Assembly: GCA_963708905.1 (NCBI GenBank)
Contig: CAVPUV010000015.1
Location: forward strand, 1 to 64,000
Direction: 5' to 3'
Origin: SHZL01 sp963708905
GTDB taxonomy: Bacteria > Pseudomonadota > Gammaproteobacteria > Xanthomonadales > SZUA-36
Length of the DNA stretch: 64,000 nt
The first letter of the stretch is position 1. Each line of letters opens with the position of its first letter. The translations under genes and the position numbers were made by a program. The notes beneath the pieces are model-generated. The model did no database searches. It was not told the origin of the DNA and was given only the letters and a program-made list of their open reading frames with translations. Positions 1 to 8,761 of this stretch are shown here, piece after piece.

Positions 1-183
1 AGTGGCCAAATCAATACGGCCTGGGCGCGCCTCACGCACCGATGCGGCGTTGCTCGTCGGCGCCATAGCGCCTGCTATGACTCCTCCTCGCGCCTTGCCT
101 CGGTACGTGATCCATCACCCAGATCAGTACCGATTTGGCTGTTACAGGCCACTGGCGATATCGGACTATCGGCATCGTCAGAT
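1..183. other. left edge, no gene recognised
   Basis: This stretch lies downstream of the MmgE/PrpD gene stop. The only open frames have no recognisable family, so I see nothing to annotate here. Confidence 0.5.
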
Positions 184-1575
184 TCAAACTGACGTAAGCC
201 TTTCGTCTAACGCCAGTAACCCGGCCAGTTCGGCCATGTTGTCCAGCTGCTCAAGAGAAACCACTGCTTCGATAATGCGCTCGGCAGTCTGCTCGGGCAT
301 GGGCCGTGCCGAAAATGCAATGCATTTCCTGAATTTGACCACGATATCCTCCATGCTCATCGGATTCTCCATTGAACCCTTCACGAAATCGATCCGCCGG
401 TAAAAATCGCCGCGGCCAGTGTGAATTTTGACCTCGGCGGGGAACCCCCCTGCACGGCCATCTTTCTGTTCATCGCAGGAGACGCTTACCTTCGCGGCCA
501 ACGCCAATGTGCGTTCGTCACGGATCGTTTCCTGGGTAAAATCGGCGATAAATACCTCCCGATTCACTATGGCTCGCGCCACCGTGAACGGCACGCTGAA
601 CTGGGCATCCACAATGAACCGCGGGTTGATTTTCAGTTCCCGCGGCTCCGCAACCAGGTTATAACTCTGGGTGTCAACGGAAATCTCAACACTTTCGACT
701 TCTTCCGGCAGGATGTCGTGCTCCGCGACCAGATCCAGCGCAGCGCTGATTGATGCGTGGGTGCAGGCGCCGGAGGGGTAAGGCTTGAATGCGGATTTCG
801 GTCCTTCGTACACCTGCCCCAGGTCTTCGGTTAATGGAGCAAGATCATGCTCCGGTTCATAGGCGTTGTAGTACCCGAAAGGTCCTTGCAGAATATTTCT
901 CGAACCGGTGACACCACGTTCAGCCAGAAAAACCGACTTCAACGCCGCGTCACCAACCAGTCCCTGTTGCACTCGAACACTGAGTGCGCCGTCTTTGTAT
1001 GCCTGCATGTCGCCGCCGGCCTGCATGTAGGCCAGACCCATCGCCATCAGGCTCTTCTCTGCATCAAGACCGATCAACCGGGCCCCCGCGGCGGTCGGCC
1101 CGAAGATGCGAAACATGTTATAGCGGCCGCTAACACCACAGATCTTCTTGACGGAATTCCCAATGCGGCACAATATGTCCTCGCCCAGGGCGACCGCCAA
1201 CAGAAAGTCCTTGCCGCTTGAACCCTGCCGCTCGGCCATGGCCAGCGCCGGCGGGATCACATACTCGGACGGGTGCACATTGGCGCGCATGTGGGTGTTG
1301 CCCATATCCCAGGCGCGCGCCATAGTCGCATTGGCAAGTGCTGCCAGCGGGGCAGGGACCTTGCCACCGTAAATCAGTACCGAGCATTCCGGCTTACCGC
1401 CCCACTCTTTGGCCAGCCCGGCCACCTCGTCACAGGCTGTGGCCGACGATCCGGCAATGATGCAGCCAATCGTATCCAGAATATTTTTCTTCGTGCCCTC
1501 AATCGCTTCTGCGGGTAAGTCGTCCCAGCCAGTTTCGACCAGATGACTCACCAGGGTTTCCATCAAATCAGGCAT
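184..1575 (-). CDS. MmgE/PrpD family protein
   Basis: A 463-residue protein with the usual length and layout of the MmgE/PrpD fold, the family of 2-methylcitrate dehydratase and cis-aconitate decarboxylase. Visible signatures are the N-terminal DTIGCIIAGSSA stretch and the central MRANVHPSEYVIPPALA segment, which matches the conserved His/Pro-rich block of the family. The ATG has AGGAG six bases upstream. It is the last gene of a minus-strand acyl-CoA catabolic series, 46 bp after an acyl-CoA dehydrogenase. A role as hydratase/dehydratase on a polycarboxylate or CoA-derived intermediate is plausible, but the substrate cannot be read from sequence. Confidence 0.88.
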   Translation of the reverse strand: MPDLMETLVSHLVETGWDDLPAEAIEGTKKNILDTIGCIIAGSSATACDEVAGLAKEWGGKPECSVLIYGGKVPAPLAALANATMARAWDMGNTHMRANVHPSEYVIPPALAMAERQGSSGKDFLLAVALGEDILCRIGNSVKKICGVSGRYNMFRIFGPTAAGARLIGLDAEKSLMAMGLAYMQAGGDMQAYKDGALSVRVQQGLVGDAALKSVFLAERGVTGSRNILQGPFGYYNAYEPEHDLAPLTEDLGQVYEGPKSAFKPYPSGACTHASISAALDLVAEHDILPEEVESVEISVDTQSYNLVAEPRELKINPRFIVDAQFSVPFTVARAIVNREVFIADFTQETIRDERTLALAAKVSVSCDEQKDGRAGGFPAEVKIHTGRGDFYRRIDFVKGSMENPMSMEDIVVKFRKCIAFSARPMPEQTAERIIEAVVSLEQLDNMAELAGLLALDERLTSV

Positions 1576-1621
1576 CGCCGACTCCTATTTATTGAAGTAA
1601 CACTGCTGCGTGACAATAAGG

Positions 1622-2767
1622 CTATTCCACAAACTCCCGACCCAAAATGCTGCGTGCAACGATGATTCTCTGGATCTGATTCGTGCCCTCGAAGATTTGG
1701 GTAACCTTCGCATCGCGCATCATGCGCTCCACCGGATGATCTTTCATGTAGCCATAGCCGCCCAAAATCTGCAGGGCATCTGTTGTCACCTTCATCGCCA
1801 GGTCCGACGCAAGATATTTGGCCATCGACCCCAGCTTGCCACCTTCGGGTGAACCAGCGTCTAACTCGGCTGCGGCCAGGTAGACCAGCTGCCGAGCTGC
1901 TTCGATCTCGGTAGCCATGTCGGCGAGCATGAATTGAATTGCCTGGAATTTTGCGATTGGCTGCCCGAACTGCTTACGTTCTTTGGCGTATTGCAACGCA
2001 TACTCGTACGCTCCCTGAGCGATACCGACGGCTACTGCTCCGATCACCGCGCGGTTTTTATCGAAGGCCTTCATGACCAGCTTGAAGCCCATTCCGTCTG
2101 GTCCGATGCGGTCAGTAACGGGAACCCGAACGTCGTCATAAATCACCTCAACAGTCGAGGTGCCGTGCATTCCCATCTTACGCTCGTTTTTCCCGAACGA
2201 CAGACCAGGGGTTCCTTTCGGCACGATAAAGGTCGATATTCCGTTTGCCCCCAGATCGGGATTGGTAACAGCAAAGACCATAATCAAATCGGCCTTGTCG
2301 CCATTCGTAGTCCATAGCTTTGTGCCGTTGATGCGATAGTGATCACCATCCAGAACCGCACGCGTCCGAATCGAAGCAGCATCGGATCCCGACCCATACT
2401 CGGTCAATGACAGTGCGGTGACCTTTCCTTCGACCAATTGCGGAAAGTAGCGCTGTTGCTGCTCCGATGAAGCCACTTCAAGAAGCGGGAGCGTGAAAAC
2501 CTCCTGGCCAATGAGGATTACTGCGCAAGAAAGATCCTCTTTGGCCACCTCTTCAGCGGCCAGGCACATGGTCGTAATATCACCGCCACCACCACCGAAT
2601 TCCTCGGGAACCATAAGGCAAAACAACTGCGTCTCACGATATAATTCGACGATGTCCCAAGGGAACTCCCCCGTGTCATCAATCTCGGCCGCACGAGGCT
2701 TGATTCGTGATTCGGCAATGTTCTGGACTGTTCGCCGAAAGAGTTCTTGCTCTTCGGTTAGTTTCAT
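1622..2767 (-). CDS. acyl-CoA dehydrogenase
   Basis: A 381-residue flavoprotein of the acyl-CoA dehydrogenase family, which oxidises acyl-CoA to the 2-enoyl-CoA and passes electrons to ETF. The full length is present: N-terminal helical domain, the substrate/flavin loop LTEYGSGSDAASIRTRA near residue 125, and the C-terminal signature QIFEGTNQIQRIIVARSIL, whose Glu is the usual catalytic base of short- and medium-chain members. It follows the SDR gene by 65 bp and precedes the MmgE/PrpD gene, so a shared transcript is likely. Chain or ring specificity is unknown. Confidence 0.94.
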   Translation of the reverse strand: MKLTEEQELFRRTVQNIAESRIKPRAAEIDDTGEFPWDIVELYRETQLFCLMVPEEFGGGGGDITTMCLAAEEVAKEDLSCAVILIGQEVFTLPLLEVASSEQQQRYFPQLVEGKVTALSLTEYGSGSDAASIRTRAVLDGDHYRINGTKLWTTNGDKADLIMVFAVTNPDLGANGISTFIVPKGTPGLSFGKNERKMGMHGTSTVEVIYDDVRVPVTDRIGPDGMGFKLVMKAFDKNRAVIGAVAVGIAQGAYEYALQYAKERKQFGQPIAKFQAIQFMLADMATEIEAARQLVYLAAAELDAGSPEGGKLGSMAKYLASDLAMKVTTDALQILGGYGYMKDHPVERMMRDAKVTQIFEGTNQIQRIIVARSILGREFVE

Positions 2768-2832
2768 GTTGTTTCACCCCCACATAGCTTGGGTCTGTCA
2801 CTGATCTAATACGCCATCGTATTTTGAGTTGA

Positions 2833-3630
2833 TCACCCAACCATAGTTAGGCCGCCACTGACACTGATCGTTTGGCCTTGTATGAAATCTGAGGCTGCCG
2901 AAGCAAGAAAGACCACTGCGCCAGAGACTTCCCAAGGTTCGGCTGCTCGCCGCATCGGAATTGCCTTGACCATCCTGCCGATGATGTCTTTCCCGCCTTC
3001 TCCTTCCATAATGGTCTGGAGTAATGGAGTATTGGTAACGCCGGGACACACCGAATTGAAATTAATATTGTGACGAGCGTGCTCTCGCACCATGCTCTTC
3101 ATGAATGTGGAGACGCCGGCCTTCAAACCGTCATACACTGCCTCGCCCTTGGCGCCAACGCGGGCGCCGTCAGATGAAATGTTGACGACCTTTCCGTAGT
3201 TTTGCTTGACCAGGTGGGGGAGTGCGCTGTGGACATTGTTCAGCATTCCCACATAGTTGAGCGCGATCAAGCGTTGCCATTGTTCCGGCGTTGAATCTAT
3301 AAAAGCGTGGGAAACATTCCAGCCCACGTTATTGACCAGGATTGTTAGATCGCCAAGGGCCTTTACCGCCCCATCAACCATCGCCTTGACTTGATCGTAT
3401 TCGGTGATATCGCAGATGAACGTTTCTGCAACACCGCCATCCTTGCGAATCGTCTCCGTAACCCCCGCAGCTTGCTCTTCATTGACGTCCACGACTGCAA
3501 CGGAAGCGCCGCATCCGGCCAGCGCCCTGGCGTGAGATTCTCCCATTCCCTGTCCCGCACCGGTAACAATGGCCACACGGCCGCTCAGGTCGAATTTCCC
3601 CGCGAATTTCTCGTAATCAACGTCACTCAC
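2833..3630 (-). CDS. SDR family NAD(P)-dependent oxidoreductase
   Basis: A classical short-chain dehydrogenase of 265 residues. Visible motifs are the cofactor loop TGAGQGMG, NNVGWN, the SSDGA serine segment and the YDGLK Tyr/Lys pair. The closing segment DFIQGQTISVSGGLTMVG is typical of 3-hydroxyacyl-CoA or cyclic-alcohol dehydrogenases. I chose the GTG at 3630 because AAAGGAG lies nine bases upstream; a longer frame to 3684 has no such site. It sits among beta-oxidation genes and most likely oxidises a hydroxyacyl-CoA or alicyclic alcohol. Specificity is inferred from context only. Confidence 0.9.
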   Translation of the reverse strand: MSDVDYEKFAGKFDLSGRVAIVTGAGQGMGESHARALAGCGASVAVVDVNEEQAAGVTETIRKDGGVAETFICDITEYDQVKAMVDGAVKALGDLTILVNNVGWNVSHAFIDSTPEQWQRLIALNYVGMLNNVHSALPHLVKQNYGKVVNISSDGARVGAKGEAVYDGLKAGVSTFMKSMVREHARHNINFNSVCPGVTNTPLLQTIMEGEGGKDIIGRMVKAIPMRRAAEPWEVSGAVVFLASAASDFIQGQTISVSGGLTMVG

Positions 3631-3677
3631 TTTAATTGCTCCTTTAATTGTGAATTGGTAGGTTCTTGATTCAACTG

Positions 3678-3981
3678 TCAGCACTCACCACCGGAAACAG
3701 CAATCGCCTGACCGGTGATCGTTTGCGCGGCGTCCGAGCACAGGAACATCACCGCGCTTGCGACCTCTTCGGGCTCGATCAGGCGACCCTGCGGGTTGCT
3801 TTTCACAAGGGCAGCTACCGCATCGTCGCGCGAGCCGCCGGTTTTCGGGCCGGTAGTCTGGCACTGCCTGCCTTGACGGAGCTGGCCCAATCTCGTCACT
3901 GACGGATCGGGTCGCTGTGCTTCCGATAAAAGCGAGAATGAATCCTCTTCGCGGAGCACAGCGATTTGCCATGACAATCAT
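3678..3981 (-). pseudogene. SDR C-terminal remnant
   Basis: The last 50 or so codons read SRDDAVAALVKSNPQGRL, then EPEEVASAVMFLCSDAAQ, then GQAIAVSGGEC. This is the C-terminal end of a 3-hydroxyacyl-CoA type SDR. The upstream codons (3840-3980) do not resemble an SDR in any single frame, and the Rossmann loop and catalytic Tyr/Lys are missing. It is a truncated, frameshifted copy wedged between an enoyl-CoA hydratase and the intact SDR, and is probably non-functional. Confidence 0.7.
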
Positions 3982-4835
3982 CAGTTGCCCTCGAACTCCG
4001 GTTTGCGCTTCGCGGCGAAAGCATCGTATGCGCGTTCCATGTCTTTAGTTTGCATGCAGATCGCCTGGGCCTGGGTTTCCGCTTCCAGTGCCTGCTCAAT
4101 AGTCATAGACCATTCCTGGTGGATGCAGCTCTTTGTCATCGAGTGAGCGAAGGTCGGTCCGTTCGCGAGTCTGTTCGCGAATTGCTTCGCGTCGCTCAAT
4201 ACTGTCTCCGGTGACGACAATTGGTTGTAGAACCCCCAGCGCTCTGCTTCTGTACCGAGCATGACTCGGCCCGTATAGAGTAACTCTGCAGCGCGACCGG
4301 CACCGACGATGCGAGGTAATATGTTGCACGCCCCCATATCGCCACCACAGAGACCGACGCGCGTGAACAGAAACGCAACCTTACTGCGCTCGGTCCCAAT
4401 GCGGATATCCGATGCGGTTGCAACAGCTGCACCTGCGCCGGCACAGAACCCATCTATCGCCGCAATGATCGGCTGCGGGCACAAGCGCATCGCCATAACC
4501 AGATCGCAAGTCATGCGGGTGAAGGACATAAGCCCGTGCATATTGCCGGCGTGCTTCATATCAAGCAGTGGGCGGATGATCTCGAGCACATCGCCGCCAG
4601 AGCAGAAGTTGTCCCCGGCGCCGGTTATGACGATCGTTTTGATGTCTTCGGCGTATTGCAGGTCGCGGAATGTGTCTCGCAGTTCCGTGTATGCCTCCAA
4701 CGTTATGGGGTTCATTTTTTCGGGACGGTTCAGCGTGATCGTCGCGATCTTCCCTTCCTGTTGCCAGGAGAAGTGCTTGGGCGCGAAATTGGTAAAGTCG
4801 ACCCGCGGTGGGTGAAAGCGTTGAATGGTTTCCAT
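3981..4835 (-). CDS. enoyl-CoA hydratase/isomerase family protein
   Basis: A 284-residue crotonase-fold enzyme. The N-terminal part carries TITLNRPEKMNP, and the oxyanion-hole blocks are GAGDNFCSGGDV and AAIDGFCAGAGAAVATASD. The ATG at 4835 is preceded by AAAGGA at good spacing; a longer open frame to 4955 lacks crotonase similarity. It has an N-terminal extension of about 20 residues before the crotonase core. The gene lies in the minus-strand acyl-CoA cluster, about 200 bp from the next crotonase gene. Hydratase versus isomerase or ring-cleavage activity cannot be decided by eye. Confidence 0.9.
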   Translation of the reverse strand: METIQRFHPPRVDFTNFAPKHFSWQQEGKIATITLNRPEKMNPITLEAYTELRDTFRDLQYAEDIKTIVITGAGDNFCSGGDVLEIIRPLLDMKHAGNMHGLMSFTRMTCDLVMAMRLCPQPIIAAIDGFCAGAGAAVATASDIRIGTERSKVAFLFTRVGLCGGDMGACNILPRIVGAGRAAELLYTGRVMLGTEAERWGFYNQLSSPETVLSDAKQFANRLANGPTFAHSMTKSCIHQEWSMTIEQALEAETQAQAICMQTKDMERAYDAFAAKRKPEFEGN

Positions 4836-5035
4836 AATTTTCCTTTTCAAAAAAAGTCGACAACTAAGGGCGAGGCGAATGACCGAATCCGCTACGCCAT
4901 GCAGATCCTCGTACCGACGGCACCAGCCGAAAGAGCGCACAACAATTCCGGGCATGGCGCTCGAAGATCAACTTGCGTCCCGCGGCAGCGGGGTACGTGG
5001 TTAAGGCCATCGGACCCGCAGTCGCAATTCGCAGA

Positions 5036-5818
5036 CTACTTACGGAACTGGGAATAATCGGGCTTCCGCTTGTCAAGGAAGGCCTTTGTTCCTTCTTTGA
5101 ACTCATCGCTGCCGTGCAGCCCGTAAAGCATCTCAATGCCATGCACGACGCCGCCGTAGAGCAAGTCAGAGGCGTAGTTGAGCGAGACCTTAGCTACCCT
5201 GAGAGCATTCGGGCTCATCTGCAGTGCACGCTTGCACCAAGTATCAACTTCTTCGTCGAGCTTGTCGGCGGGCACGACTTTGTTGATCATCCCCATATCA
5301 CAGGCTTCCTGCGCTGAGTACTGATAGCAGAACAAACAGATCTCTCGTGCTTTCTTCTCGCCAACTATACCCTGAAGCATTTGCGTCGCGTACCAGATCG
5401 GGACGTTGCCGATTTTCGGACCTGCTTGACCGAAACGTGCTTCCTCCGAGGCGATGGTCACATCGCAGAGGATCTGTAGCTCATTGCCACCGCCGATGGA
5501 GTATCCTTTGCACCGGGCAATAATGGGTTTGGCGTTGTTGCGCATCACCGTTGACAGCATCAATGTCTTCTTGCAAATGCGCCGCCCAATCGCAGCAGTG
5601 TACTCGTGCTCCATATTGACGTCGCCGCCGGTGCTGAAGTTTGCGCCGGCACCGGTTAGAACAGCAACCCCAATTGCTGTGTCGTTTTCCACATCCTGAA
5701 ATGCAGTGGTTAGCTCTTCGATAGTCTGCTCTGTGAAGGCGTTATATCTCTCGGGCCGATTGATGGTAATTCGCGCGACTGCTCCCTGCTTTTCATAAAT
5801 AATGTCTTCAAATTTCAT
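5036..5818 (-). CDS. crotonase family protein, MenB-like
   Basis: A 260-residue crotonase. Its C-terminal half, with KKAREICLFCYQYSAQEACD and a KRKPDYSQF ending, resembles 1,4-dihydroxy-2-naphthoyl-CoA synthase (MenB) more than ordinary enoyl-CoA hydratases. MenB and its relatives close or open carbon rings on CoA esters. Here the company is catabolic (two acyl-CoA dehydrogenases, ligase, SDR) rather than menaquinone synthesis, so a ring-cleaving hydrolase role in alicyclic or aromatic degradation is a reasonable inference. The ATG is preceded by AGGAAAA. Confidence 0.88.
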   Translation of the reverse strand: MKFEDIIYEKQGAVARITINRPERYNAFTEQTIEELTTAFQDVENDTAIGVAVLTGAGANFSTGGDVNMEHEYTAAIGRRICKKTLMLSTVMRNNAKPIIARCKGYSIGGGNELQILCDVTIASEEARFGQAGPKIGNVPIWYATQMLQGIVGEKKAREICLFCYQYSAQEACDMGMINKVVPADKLDEEVDTWCKRALQMSPNALRVAKVSLNYASDLLYGGVVHGIEMLYGLHGSDEFKEGTKAFLDKRKPDYSQFRK

Positions 5819-6070
5819 GTCTATTTTCCTGCTCAGTTCTAAGTTAACTAATAACGATGCCTGACCTCTATCCCCGGTCAGGCGGAATCAGAGGCTAAAC
5901 ACAAATCAACCGGGTCCAACCATCAGAATTCTTCTCTAAACTACGAATACCTTGTTCCCTGGCGGCCAGAGGCGAACCCATCCTCGTCATAGTCCGTTGT
6001 GCCTGGGCAATGCGCTGGACTGGCACTGGTAACCTGCGATATGTCTACGAAACGTTAATCTGGCCATTGC
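5819..6070. other. intergenic gap, nothing recognised
   Basis: A 250-bp space separates two crotonase genes on the same strand. I see no terminator, operator or open frame of known type in it. Confidence 0.4.
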
Positions 6071-6835
6071 TCAGGATCCTTTGAAAACCGGATCTCGCTT
6101 ATCCAGGAAACTCTGGCGGCCTTCAACAACGTCTTCTGAGCCAAAGAGGCGTGTCTCACCCTCATAGGCAAAGGCGAAGGGTTCGCCGACAAGGTCTCGG
6201 TTAACGACGGCTTTCAGAAATCTCACCGACAAGGGGGCGGCTCGAAGCACCTTGTTCGCCATAGCCACAGCCTCTTCCATAAGCTTGTCCGGCGGGACGA
6301 CTTTATTGATCAAGCCGAGCCGCTCGGCTTCGGCAGCCGTGAGTGGCTCACCCGTCAACATGATTTCCTTGGCCTTTTTGCGCCCTACGATATCGTGCAT
6401 GCGTAGCATTCCGAACCCAGGGGCAAGGCCAACTTTAGCTTCGGGCAAACCAAGTTGGGCTGTCTCGGAGGCGATCGCAAGATCAGAGGCAATGACAATC
6501 TCCATGCCGCCGCCAAAGGCAATCCCGTTCACCGCCGAAATGACGATTTTGTTGAGGCGTTCCGGCGTACCAAGGAACGGCAACCACTCCTTGAGTCCCT
6601 TTCGGCCGGCCTCCATACCTTGATCCCACTGCTCAATATCAGCACCGGCACAGAATGCGCGCCCCGCGCCAGTCATAATGATGATACGAATATCTTCGTC
6701 TTCCTCGGCAGCGTGCCAAGCCGCTCCAATATCGTCTCGTAGCTGCCTGCTTAGAGCGTTAAGTTTATCAGGGCGGTTTAGCGTTATGATTACTATCCGG
6801 TCCTTCTTCTCGTACATTAACGTCTTGTAAGCCAT
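6071..6835 (-). CDS. enoyl-CoA hydratase
   Basis: A 254-residue crotonase with all standard blocks: IITLNRPDKLNALSRQL at the N-terminus, GAGRAFCAGADI, the oxyanion segment AVNGIAFGGGMEIVIASD, and the LPEAKVGLAPGFG loop that carries the hydratase Glu. The start at 6835 has AGGGG upstream; an earlier in-frame ATG lies 14 codons further out without a ribosome site. A CAAAC-N4-GTTTG palindrome lies 40 bp before the start, which suggests this is the first gene of a regulated transcript running toward the MmgE/PrpD gene. Confidence 0.92.
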   Translation of the reverse strand: MAYKTLMYEKKDRIVIITLNRPDKLNALSRQLRDDIGAAWHAAEEDEDIRIIIMTGAGRAFCAGADIEQWDQGMEAGRKGLKEWLPFLGTPERLNKIVISAVNGIAFGGGMEIVIASDLAIASETAQLGLPEAKVGLAPGFGMLRMHDIVGRKKAKEIMLTGEPLTAAEAERLGLINKVVPPDKLMEEAVAMANKVLRAAPLSVRFLKAVVNRDLVGEPFAFAYEGETRLFGSEDVVEGRQSFLDKRDPVFKGS

Positions 6836-6874
6836 TGTTTTACCCCTAAGCATTATCTCGTAGGGCAAGTCTAA

Positions 6875-6888
6875 CAAACGATCGTTTG
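6875..6888. promoter_or_regulatory. PsrA/TetR-type operator
   Basis: CAAACGATCGTTTG is a perfect 14-bp palindrome upstream of the enoyl-CoA hydratase start. It matches the half-site pattern known for PsrA, the TetR-family regulator of beta-oxidation genes in pseudomonads and relatives (C/GAAAC, two to four bases, GTTTG/C). Control by an acyl-CoA-responsive repressor is inferred; no regulator gene is visible in the window. Confidence 0.6.
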
Positions 6889-6937
6889 ATTGCCAAGTGC
6901 TCTCGCTCAGTTTGTGTCACAGCGCTCCCCACAAAAA

Positions 6938-6980
6938 GGGGACACTTTAACTTTGCACACAGGGGACATTACAACTTTGC
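6938..6980. repeat. two GGGGACA direct repeats
   Basis: GGGGACACTTTAACTTTGC is followed after five bases by GGGGACATTACAACTTTGC, a 24-bp period. The motif resembles terminal repeats left by some insertion sequences, but no transposase is near, so its origin is uncertain. Confidence 0.5.
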
Positions 6981-7035
6981 GCCTACAGATTTAGGGCGCG
7001 AATACCGCTTTATTATCCTCGAACAGTGGGCAATT

Positions 7036-8697
7036 TCAGTCCTTGATCTTGCCTTCGGCCTTGAGCTTCTCGGTAACGTCTTTTACGAGCTCGGGCTTGA
7101 GCACCTTATCGCCTTTGTGAGTTGGAAACGTGTCCACAAGCTCCAGCCGCCTGGGCAGTTTGTAGGGAGCAACCTTTTGCTCCTTCAGGAACTCGACCGT
7201 TTCGTCAAGCGTTAGCGGTGGTGCGTCGGATTTCATAATGACGTAGGCACAAACGACTTCGCCCAATCGATCGTCCGGCATGCCGATAACAGCGACATTC
7301 GCCACTTTCGCGTGCGTCATCAACAGGTCTTCCAGTTCGGTCGGGACAATGTTCTGTCCGCCCTGGATGATGATGTCCTTGGAGCGGCCCAGGATCTTGA
7401 CGTAGCCCTCCTCATCAACCATTCCCAGGTCGCCGTTGAAGGCCCAGTCGTCGACCCGGAACACCTGCCGATCCGCTTCAGGATCGTTAAAGTAACCCAG
7501 CGAGTTGGCCGGGCCCCGGCCGGCAATTTCGCCGACTTCCCCCGGGGGCAACTGCCTGGTCGCATCCTCATTGAAAATTGCGACTTCACATCCCGGCAGC
7601 GGCTTGCCTATTGTATTGTGACGTTTCTCTTCGGGGTCATCTACAGTGATGCCTGATCCGACCCATCCATCCATGGCGCCGTACATGATGAGCGTCTTCG
7701 CGCCCATGCGCGCTTCAACCTGCCGCGCCACTTCCGGTGAGACATAGGCTCCAGCGCTGATGACGCGCGTGAGACTGGTGAGGTCATATTGGTCAAGGGT
7801 AGGGCAGTTGGTCATGTCCACGAGGTGGGTGGAGATCGCAAACATGGACGTGCAGCGTTCGGCCTCGAGCAACGCCAACGCACTCTCCGCCGAGAAGTGT
7901 TCGGACTGGATGACCGTTGACCCGATGTATGCCATGAGGTACAGCGCATTCGCACCCATTGGTTGTGTAATAGGCGCCAGCGAAAGAATGCGTTCTTCCG
8001 ACGTATACTTCGCCTGATAAATATAGAAGGGCATAATCGACAGGTACGAGTTATGGCTTTTCATCGATACTTTGTAGCGACCCTGCGTCGTCCCCGAGGT
8101 CGGGGCCAGAATATCGATGTCGTCTGCGCTGCCCTTTAGCTTTGAGAGCCGAGCGGTTGCCGCTCCTTCGTCATACGGCTCGTCGAACATCTCCTCGAGT
8201 CGCTTCATCCAGCTCGCGCCTTCCCCACCGACCACCACCACGGTGCGAAGACTTGGATGCTGTGCCTGCAACCGCTCACCCACGCTTACGTATTCTCTGC
8301 CGCCATACTCGGTTGGAAGCACGAGACAAGACGCCTTGGTCTGCTGCAGAAAAAATTCGACCTCATGCTCACCCATGCGCACATTCAACGGCAGCGTTAC
8401 CGCGCCGATCTTTGACAGCGCGAACCGCACCACCATGTACTCGGCCCAGTTCGGCAACTGCACGGCCACGATCTCCTCCCGCGCCACACCCAGATCGAGA
8501 AAACCCAGCGCCGTCAAATCCACCAATCGCTTGAAGTCGGCGAAACTCAGACGATACTTGCGGTCAACGACGGCTTCGCGCTCCGGATGGCGAGCCGCGT
8601 TCCGGTCGATGTAATCGCCCCAGGTTTTTGTCCCCCAGTAACCGGATGCCCGGAAACGGTTGATCATCTCGTCCGTTAATCTACTCTTGAACGGCAT
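7036..8697 (-). CDS. AMP-binding acyl-CoA synthetase
   Basis: A 553-residue ANL-superfamily ligase that would activate a carboxylic acid with ATP to an acyl-CoA. Visible blocks are the phosphate-binding loop TSGTTQGRYK (the usual TSGTTGxPKG is altered), YGAMDGW, the hinge region NGDLGMVDEEGYVKILGRSKD and the C-terminal KGDKVLKPEL segment with the adenylation lysine. The sequence is closest in style to cyclohexanecarboxylate or long-chain acid ligases. The start has AGGAG. It follows an acyl-CoA dehydrogenase by 64 bp and would supply CoA esters to the downstream enzymes. Confidence 0.92.
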   Translation of the reverse strand: MPFKSRLTDEMINRFRASGYWGTKTWGDYIDRNAARHPEREAVVDRKYRLSFADFKRLVDLTALGFLDLGVAREEIVAVQLPNWAEYMVVRFALSKIGAVTLPLNVRMGEHEVEFFLQQTKASCLVLPTEYGGREYVSVGERLQAQHPSLRTVVVVGGEGASWMKRLEEMFDEPYDEGAATARLSKLKGSADDIDILAPTSGTTQGRYKVSMKSHNSYLSIMPFYIYQAKYTSEERILSLAPITQPMGANALYLMAYIGSTVIQSEHFSAESALALLEAERCTSMFAISTHLVDMTNCPTLDQYDLTSLTRVISAGAYVSPEVARQVEARMGAKTLIMYGAMDGWVGSGITVDDPEEKRHNTIGKPLPGCEVAIFNEDATRQLPPGEVGEIAGRGPANSLGYFNDPEADRQVFRVDDWAFNGDLGMVDEEGYVKILGRSKDIIIQGGQNIVPTELEDLLMTHAKVANVAVIGMPDDRLGEVVCAYVIMKSDAPPLTLDETVEFLKEQKVAPYKLPRRLELVDTFPTHKGDKVLKPELVKDVTEKLKAEGKIKD

Positions 8698-8761
8698 TTC
8701 TCGCTCTCCTAAAAAGCAAAGGCCGCTGAGGTATCAGATATCGCTTCCAGGCGCTGGTTCG

